A DNA stretch of 64,000 nucleotides from Streptomyces celluloflavus (GTDB lineage Bacteria > Actinomycetota > Actinomycetes > Streptomycetales > Streptomycetaceae). The notes under the pieces are model-generated. The model had not been told where the DNA came from, did not search any database, and saw only the letters and a list, made by a program, of their open reading frames with translations. This document shows positions 59,136 through 64,000 of this stretch, piece after piece. The stretch's first letter is position 1. Every line of letters begins with the position of its first letter. The stretch spans positions 1-64,000 of the forward strand of contig JOEL01000006.1 of the NCBI GenBank assembly GCA_000720995.1, written 5' to 3'. Both the position numbers and the translations under genes were made by a program.

Positions 59136-59798
59136 ATGGCCCGACCCCGCAAGCCCCTGCTGAGCCGCGAGCGCATCGTCACCACGGCGCTGGCGCTCAT
59201 CGACGCGGAAGGGCTGCCGGCGCTCTCCACCCGGCGCCTCGCGGCGGAGCTGGGCGTGAGCGGACCATCCCTCTACAACCACTTCACAACCAAGGACGAG
59301 ATCCTCGACGCGGTCGCCGACACGGTCATCGCACATGTCGACGTCTCGGCCTTCGAGGAGGGCGCGGACTGGCGGGCCGGGCTGCTGGACTGGGCCCGCT
59401 CCTACCGCGCGGCGCTCGCCGCGCATCCGCACATCGTGCCGTTCCTCGCCCAGGGCCCCGGCCGCCGGCCGGCCGGTCTGAAGATGGCCGACGCGGCGTT
59501 CGGCGGCATGGTCGAGGCCGGCTGGCCGCCGGCGCAGGCGACCCGGATCTGCGCGATGATCCGCTACTTCGTCGCGGGCTCCGCGCTGGGCTCGTTCGCC
59601 CGCGGTTTCGTGGACGACCCGAGCGCCTACGATCCGGCCGACTACCCGCATCTGGGCCAGGCGCACCTGCTGGCGGAGCATCAGCGCCAGGTGGACGAGG
59701 GGGCGTTCGAAGCCGGCCTGCGCGCCCTGGTGGACGGGCTCGCGCTGCACCACCCGGAACTCGTACCGCCGCACGGCCGGGGCGCACCGTCACCGTGA
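59136..59798 (+). CDS. TetR/AcrR-family regulator (TetR_C-type, acyl-CoA dehydrogenase-linked)
   Basis: A 220-aa regulator. HTH: LSRERIVTTALALIDAEGLP, ALSTRRLAAELGVSGPSLYN, HFTTKDEILDAVADTVIAHV, the TetR pattern with the LSTRRLAAELGVS recognition region. The C-terminal domain has a WLAGLLDWARSYR-like helix (ADWRAGLLDWARSYR). Start ATG 59136, or ATG 59127 three codons earlier. It is divergent from an acyl-CoA dehydrogenase and shares a palindrome with the ALDH gene promoter 4.6 kb away, so it probably controls a small catabolic regulon (inference). Confidence 0.9.
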   Translation: MARPRKPLLSRERIVTTALALIDAEGLPALSTRRLAAELGVSGPSLYNHFTTKDEILDAVADTVIAHVDVSAFEEGADWRAGLLDWARSYRAALAAHPHIVPFLAQGPGRRPAGLKMADAAFGGMVEAGWPPAQATRICAMIRYFVAGSALGSFARGFVDDPSAYDPADYPHLGQAHLLAEHQRQVDEGAFEAGLRALVDGLALHHPELVPPHGRGAPSP

Positions 59799-59878
59799 CG
59801 CCCGCCCCATGACGCCCGGCCCCGGAATCCGGCGATCCGTATTCCCGTGCGACACCTCTTGCCTGCACGCCAATCGGT

Positions 59879-59895
59879 AGATGTAAAGTGCATCT
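59879..59895. promoter_or_regulatory. AGATG-N7-CATCT inverted repeat before the urea transporter gene
   Basis: AGATGTAAAGTGCATCT, five-base arms, 43 bases upstream of GTG 59938 in an A+T-rich patch. Could be an operator or overlap the promoter; no cognate regulator identified. Confidence 0.4.
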
Positions 59896-59937
59896 GTCCC
59901 TGACCAGCAGGGACCTGACGCGTGGTACGGAGGCGGC

Positions 59938-61035
59938 GTGCGCACACCCGGCACAGCCCATGACAACCGGTTCACGGCGCGTGGCGCGCGCTTCGCCGTC
60001 CAGGTCCTGCGCGGCCAGGCCCAGGTCGACTTCCTGCCGAGCGCGCTGACCGGTCTGGTGTTCGCCATCGCGCTGTTCGCGTCGGGCTGGGAGTACGGCC
60101 TCTACGGGCTGGCCGGCACCGCCGTCGGCACCGCCACCGCCGCCCTGCTGGGCGTGGACCGGGACCGGGTCACCTCGGGGCTCGAAGGGTTCAACGCCTG
60201 TCTGGTGTCGGTCGGCTTCGCGGTGTTCCTCGGCGCCGATCAGGTCTCCACCATGGTGCTGGCCCTCGCCGGCAGCGCGGTGGTCACCATCGTCACCGGC
60301 GGCACGGCGCGCATCATGGCCACCTGGGAGCTGCCGACCTTCACCCTGCCGTTCTGCCTGATGGCGAGCGCGATGACGATCGCGGCGCCCGGCTTCGAAC
60401 GGGTCTGGCACCACAGTGCCGGGCTGGCCGAGCTGACCCGCCCCGCGGGCGGGTCCACCGCGCTCGGCTGGACCGATCTGTGGCACGCCTTCTTCGCGAA
60501 CTTCGGCGAGATCTTCTTCATGCCGCAGTGGTACGTCGGCCTGATCTTCCTGGCCGGCATCTTCCTCGCCAGCCGCCGGGTGGGCGTGCTGGCCTGCCTC
60601 GGCAGCGCCGTCGGCATCCTCACCGCCTGGGCCCTCGGCGCGCCCGCCGACCAGATCGCCTCGGGCACGATGGGCTACAACGCGGTGCTGGTCGCGATGG
60701 GGCTGTGCGGGGTCTTCCTCGTCGCGGACGCCTGGAGTCTGGGGTACGCGCTGGTCGGCGCGGCCGCCGCGACCGCCCTGACGTCGGCGATGGGCGCCCT
60801 CTTCGCCCCGTCCGGCGGCCACACCTTCACCTGGCCGTTCGTCCTCGTCGCGGTGATCTTCCTGGCCGCGGCCCCGGCCTTCCCCCGGCTGCGCCGGGTG
60901 GGCGCGGCCGACCCGGCGGACGCGGCGGTGGACAGCCCGCAGCGCGCCGCCGAGGACGCCGCGGCTCCCGGTACCGCGGAACCGGACCGGGGAGCCGGCC
61001 GGCCACGGCACCGGCCGACCGTCCCGGCCTCCTAA
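59938..61035 (+). CDS. Urea transporter (UT/SLC14-type)
   Basis: A 365-aa membrane protein with two homologous halves. RGQAQVDFLPSALTGLVFAI (the first 'QV' region), LLGVDRDRVTSGLEGFNACL, LVSVGFAVFLGA, then ELPTFTLPFCLMASAMTIAA, WHAFFANFGEIFFMPQWYVG and the second-half SGTMGYNAVLVAMGLCGVFL are typical of UT channels: the repeated G(F/Y)NA(C/V)L motif marks each half. It passes urea down its gradient. Residues ~320-365 are a disordered Ala/Asp-rich tail. No urease genes are in the window. GTG 59938 begins MRTPGTAHD. Confidence 0.88.
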   Translation: MRTPGTAHDNRFTARGARFAVQVLRGQAQVDFLPSALTGLVFAIALFASGWEYGLYGLAGTAVGTATAALLGVDRDRVTSGLEGFNACLVSVGFAVFLGADQVSTMVLALAGSAVVTIVTGGTARIMATWELPTFTLPFCLMASAMTIAAPGFERVWHHSAGLAELTRPAGGSTALGWTDLWHAFFANFGEIFFMPQWYVGLIFLAGIFLASRRVGVLACLGSAVGILTAWALGAPADQIASGTMGYNAVLVAMGLCGVFLVADAWSLGYALVGAAAATALTSAMGALFAPSGGHTFTWPFVLVAVIFLAAAPAFPRLRRVGAADPADAAVDSPQRAAEDAAAPGTAEPDRGAGRPRHRPTVPAS

Positions 61036-61126
61036 CCCTCCCGGCTCCCCGTCCGGCCCGCCCGGCTCACCGTCGCCGCCCGAGGACGGCCGGATCTCCC
61101 CTTCCGCACCCGGTCGGCGCGCGCTC

Positions 61127-62209
61127 TCAGAAGACGATCAGCGCCCGCCCGCCCCGGCCCGCCAGCATCGCCTCGAACGCGGCCGGGATGCCCTCCAGCC
61201 CGATGCGGTCGGTGACCAGCGCGCCGAGATCGAACGCGCCGGAGCGGACGTGTCCGGCGATGACCGGGAGGTCCCGGGCGGGGTCGCTGTTGCCGTAGAC
61301 GCAGCCGGAGAGCGTACGGCCGAAGTAGAAGAGCTCCAGTGCGTGGAAGGTCACCTGCTGCTCCTGGCCGCCGATGCCGACGACGGTGGTGCGCCCGCCG
61401 CGCCGGGTGGACGACCAGGCCGTCCGGATCGTGTCGGCGCGGCCCACGCACTCCACCGCGACATCGACGCCGTAGCCGCCGGTGAGTTCGCGGATGCGCT
61501 TGGCGGTGCCTTCGCCGGAGAGTACGAACTCGGTGGCGCCGGCGGCGCGGGCCAGCTCCTCCTTCTCCGGTGAGACGTCCACCGCCACGATCGGGCCCGC
61601 CCCCGCGATCCGCGCCGCCTGGAGCGTGGCCAGCCCGACCCCGCCGGCCCCGTAGACCGCGACGGACTCCCCCGCCCGCACCCGGGCGCTGTGGTGGACC
61701 GCGCCCCAGCCGGTGAGCACCGCGCAGCCGAGCAGCGCCGCGTCGGTGAGCGGCACCCCGTCGGGCAGCGGCAGCACGGCGTGCGCGGGCACCACGGTCT
61801 CCTCGGCGAAGGCGGCGGTGCCCACACCGGGGTAGAGCGCGCTGCCGTCGGCGGCGAGGGTGGCGTACGGAACGTTCGCGGCGGCCCCGGAGCGGGCGCA
61901 CAGCCAGGGCTCCGCCAGCCCGCAGAAGTGGCAGTCGCCGCAGGACGGCGCCCAGTTGAGGACGACCCGGTCGCCGGGGGCCACCGCCGTCACCTGCGGG
62001 CCGACAGCGGTGACGGTGCCCGCGCCCTCGTGGCCGAGGACGGCCGGGGCGGGCTGGCGCAGGGTGCCGTTGGACAGCGACAGATCGGAGTGGCAGACAC
62101 CGGCGGCGGCGAGGCGGACGCGGACCTGGCCGGGCCCCGGCTCCGGCAGCTCGATCTCGGCGATCCGGAGCGGGGCGTTGACGGCGGGCAGTACGGCGGC
62201 ACGGACCAC
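61127..62209 (-). CDS. Zinc-dependent alcohol dehydrogenase
   Basis: A 360-aa MDR-family alcohol dehydrogenase. Catalytic zinc ligands: Cys in AAGVCHSDLSLSNG, GHEGAGTVTAVG; structural zinc lobe SCGDCHFCGLAEPWLC with four Cys. Rossmann motif VAVYGAGGVGLATLQAARIA near 175 and acidic VDVSPEK for NAD. Class III/MDR 'benzyl/aryl or medium-chain' type cannot be resolved. GTG 62209 has GAGGAG ten bases upstream. It follows the ALDH gene on the same strand, but a strong hairpin (62292-62330) separates them, so it may have its own promoter. Would oxidise an alcohol to the aldehyde used by the ALDH (inference). Confidence 0.9.
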   Translation of the reverse strand: MVRAAVLPAVNAPLRIAEIELPEPGPGQVRVRLAAAGVCHSDLSLSNGTLRQPAPAVLGHEGAGTVTAVGPQVTAVAPGDRVVLNWAPSCGDCHFCGLAEPWLCARSGAAANVPYATLAADGSALYPGVGTAAFAEETVVPAHAVLPLPDGVPLTDAALLGCAVLTGWGAVHHSARVRAGESVAVYGAGGVGLATLQAARIAGAGPIVAVDVSPEKEELARAAGATEFVLSGEGTAKRIRELTGGYGVDVAVECVGRADTIRTAWSSTRRGGRTTVVGIGGQEQQVTFHALELFYFGRTLSGCVYGNSDPARDLPVIAGHVRSGAFDLGALVTDRIGLEGIPAAFEAMLAGRGGRALIVF

Positions 62210-62255
62210 GGAAGGGATCTCCTCTGGGTGGCGGAAGCGGAAGGGTGGCGAACGG

Positions 62256-62303
62256 GGCGGAAGAGCCGGATGCGGGCGAGGCGGAAGAGCCGGGTGCGGG
62301 CGG
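62256..62303. repeat. 24-bp direct repeat, two copies
   Basis: Units GGCGGAAGAGCCGGATGCGG plus GCGA, and GGCGGAAGAGCCGGGTGCGG plus GCGG; the second copy runs into the terminator stem. Similar GGCGGAAG fragments precede it. Confidence 0.7.
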
Positions 62304-62330
62304 GGCGGGTGCGCCGCCCCGCCCGCACCC
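62292..62330 (-). terminator. Terminator after the ALDH gene
   Basis: Perfect 17-base arms GGGTGCGGGCGGGGCGG and CCGCCCCGCCCGCACCC with loop GTGCG, five bases after the ALDH stop codon. Confidence 0.8.
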
Positions 62331-62334
62331 CCGC

Positions 62335-63729
62335 TCAGAACTGGAGCGACTTGGTCTGGAGGTACTCGGTCAGACCGTGCCGGCCCAGCTCGCGGCCGAC
62401 CCCGGACTGCTTGTAACCGCCGAACGGGGCGAGGGGGTTGAAGCCGCCGCCGTTGATGTCGACCTGTCCGGCGTCCAGCCGGCGGGCGAAGGCGACCGCC
62501 GTTTCCTCGTCACCGGCCCAGACCGCGCCCGCGAGTCCGTAGACGGTGCCGTTGGCGATCCGGGCGGCGTCCTCCTCGTCCTCGTACCGCAGGAGCGACA
62601 GCACCGGGCCGAAGATCTCCTCCTGGGCGATGGTCATCTCCGGGGTGACCTCCGCGAAGACGGTCGGGGTGACGTAGTAGCCCGCCTCAAGGGGCGCCTG
62701 CGGGCCGCCCGCCACGATTTTCGCGCCCTCGGCGACGCCCTGCTCGATGTAGCCGCGCACCCGGTCCCGCTGCCGGGCGCTGACGAGCGGGCCGATGCGC
62801 TCGCCGGGGACGTACTTGGCGGCGGCGGTGGCGGCGAGTTCGACGGCCTCGGCGTACCGGTCGGTGTGAACCAGCATCCGGGTCCACGCGCTGCACGTCT
62901 GGCCGGAGTTGGCCATCACGTTGGCGACGCCGACGGCCACCGCCTTGGCGAGATCCGCGCCGGGCAGGATGACATTGGCGGATTTGCCGCCGAGTTCCAG
63001 GGCCACCCGCTTGACGGCGGCGCCCGCAATGGCGCCGATCTTCTTGCCGACGGCCGTCGAGCCGGTGAAGGAGACCAGGTCCACGCCCGGGTGCTCGGCG
63101 AGCGCCTGCCCGGCGACCGGGCCGAGGCCGGTGACGAGGTTGAAGGCACCGGCCGGGATCCCGGCCGCGTCCACGCACTCGGCGAACAGCTGGGCCACCA
63201 GCGGGGTGTTCTCGGCGGGCTTGAGCACGACCGTGCAGCCCGCCGCGAGCGCCGGGGCGACCTTGGCGACGATCTGGTGCAGCGGGTAGTTCCAGGGCGT
63301 GATCGCGCCCACCACGCCGACCGGCTCATGCAGCACGGTGGAGTTGCCGACCTGCTCCTCGAAGGGGTACGAGGCGGCCAGTTCCGCGTACGAGCCGCAG
63401 ACCACGACCGGCATGCCGACCTGCACCTTCGTACTGAACGCGGGGGGCGAGCCCAGTTCGGCGGTGACGGTCTCGGCCAGTTCCTCGCCGCGCGCCGCGA
63501 GCTGGTCGCGCAGTGCGGTCAGCCGGGCGGCGCGCTCGGCCGGCGCGGTGGCGGCCCAGCCCGGCAGGGCGGCGCGGGCGGCCCGTACGGCGGCGTCCAC
63601 GTCCTGCGCGGAACCGGCGGGGACGGTGGCGATGACCCGCCCGTCGGCCGGGTTGACGACATCGATCGCGCCGCTCCCCTCGGCGGGCCGCCAGCTTCCA
63701 TCGATGTACATCGCGTCGTGCTGCTTCAC
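62335..63729 (-). CDS. Aldehyde dehydrogenase family protein
   Basis: A 464-aa NAD(P)-dependent aldehyde dehydrogenase. Seen: EPVGVVGAITPWNYPLHQIV, GCTVVLKPAENTPLVAQLF, VSFTGSTAVGKKIG, the general base in ALELGGKSANVILPGADLAK (Glu) and the catalytic Cys in NSGQTCSAWTRMLVH, then QEEIFGPVLSLLRYEDEEDA and APFGGYKQSGVGRELGRHGL. Oxidises an aldehyde to the acid. GTG 63729 has GGAGG nine bases upstream. The palindrome ACTAGCACTGGTAGT 43 bases upstream links it to the TetR at 59136. Confidence 0.93.
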   Translation of the reverse strand: MKQHDAMYIDGSWRPAEGSGAIDVVNPADGRVIATVPAGSAQDVDAAVRAARAALPGWAATAPAERAARLTALRDQLAARGEELAETVTAELGSPPAFSTKVQVGMPVVVCGSYAELAASYPFEEQVGNSTVLHEPVGVVGAITPWNYPLHQIVAKVAPALAAGCTVVLKPAENTPLVAQLFAECVDAAGIPAGAFNLVTGLGPVAGQALAEHPGVDLVSFTGSTAVGKKIGAIAGAAVKRVALELGGKSANVILPGADLAKAVAVGVANVMANSGQTCSAWTRMLVHTDRYAEAVELAATAAAKYVPGERIGPLVSARQRDRVRGYIEQGVAEGAKIVAGGPQAPLEAGYYVTPTVFAEVTPEMTIAQEEIFGPVLSLLRYEDEEDAARIANGTVYGLAGAVWAGDEETAVAFARRLDAGQVDINGGGFNPLAPFGGYKQSGVGRELGRHGLTEYLQTKSLQF

Positions 63730-63771
63730 GTCGTGGTCCTCCCGGGGCCGCTGTGGTCGTGCGACCCCCAA

Positions 63772-63786
63772 ACTAGCACTGGTAGT
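63772..63786. promoter_or_regulatory. ACTAGCACTGGTAGT operator before the ALDH gene
   Basis: 15-bp palindrome (only the two G/C positions beside the centre are asymmetric) followed by TTTTC, as the 59091-59105 site is followed by TTTTTT. Likely second binding site of the TetR at 59136-59798. Confidence 0.78.
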
Positions 63787-64000
63787 TTTCCGTCGCCGGA
63801 AACCTCGGCGATTCCCTCGGCCCGCCCGGAGGCGGGATGCCGGACGCCTTCCGCACGGCCCGGCACCTCACCCGCCGGGCCCCGGCGACATCTCTCACCC
63901 TCCCCCGGGCGGCGGCGCCGTACCCACGAACCGCCGGCCTTCCCGCCGTTGGCCCCACGGCCACGTCTTCGCCCCGTCAGCTCGCGTGGCGGCTGGAGGA

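Noticed and set aside
59879..59895. NsrR binding site
   Set aside because: AGATG...CATCT resembles half of such sites, but the A+T-rich centre and length do not fit; reported only as an unassigned palindrome.
1..64000. tRNA or rRNA gene as integration site of the island
   Set aside because: No T-loop (GGTTCGA-type) or tRNA-like structure was noticed by eye near the integrase relics or elsewhere; a covariance-model scan would settle it.
63787..64000. Minus-strand frame at the right edge
   Set aside because: Short, Arg/Gly/Ala-rich, no domain; treated as non-coding.

Overview
The window looks like a Streptomyces (or close actinomycete) chromosome segment. Base composition is very G+C rich, GTG starts are common, and the gene set is typical: TetR, XRE/MmyB, Rrf2 and SoxR regulators, SDRs, an ABC-F protein and a Tat-exported muramidase-like protein. 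No rRNA, tRNA or CRISPR array was seen. About 50 real or broken genes are described; all functions are inferred from sequence motifs read by eye.

Layout. 1-13.8 kb: housekeeping and accessory genes (HAD phosphatase, two Nudix hydrolases, ABC-F ATPase, ferredoxin-like protein, FAD dehydrogenase, DMT transporter, two DUF202 membrane proteins, MBL hydrolase). 14.0-19.8 kb: two converging transcription units around one TetR gene. One carries an APH-type kinase and an acyl-CoA dehydrogenase; the other an SDR, an acyl-CoA synthetase and the TetR gene. This is the enzyme set of the levulinate/4-hydroxyacid (lvaA, C, D, E) pathway. 20.8-22.1 kb: NamZ-type exported muramidase.

22.2-30.3 kb is a decayed accessory island: two tyrosine-integrase remnants, a dead IS5-type transposase, two paralogous lipoproteins, an unknown small protein, an XRE regulator, and an orphan polymorphic-toxin tip followed by an Imm32-like immunity gene. 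It adjoins 30.4-42.2 kb, where a LamG-domain secreted protein, a 2312-aa secreted Rhs toxin (Hint domain plus a PD-(D/E)xK-type C-terminal nuclease) and a DUF4304-type immunity gene form one minus-strand operon. The orphan tip starts with the last residues of the same kind of Hint domain, so it looks like a displaced Rhs tip.

42.4-50 kb: MFS transporter, an integrase relic, an Rrf2 regulator with an SDR, an MmyB-type regulator divergent from another SDR, a frameshifted SnoaL-like gene and a glycoside hydrolase. An inverted repeat GTAA(C/T)-N7-GTTAC occurs before the Rrf2 gene, its SDR and the glycoside hydrolase. 50.2-55.7 kb: penicillin acylase, Zn-ribbon protein, amidase. 55.8-63.7 kb: SoxR and a lipid/alcohol catabolic set (MaoC hydratase, two TetRs, acyl-CoA dehydrogenase, urea transporter, Zn-ADH, ALDH). 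Matching palindromes link one TetR with MaoC, and the other TetR with the acyl-CoA dehydrogenase and ALDH.

Many longer intergenic gaps hold short tandem repeats with different unit lengths (14, 18, 24, 27, 32, 36 bp), and several gene ends carry strong perfect-stem terminators.
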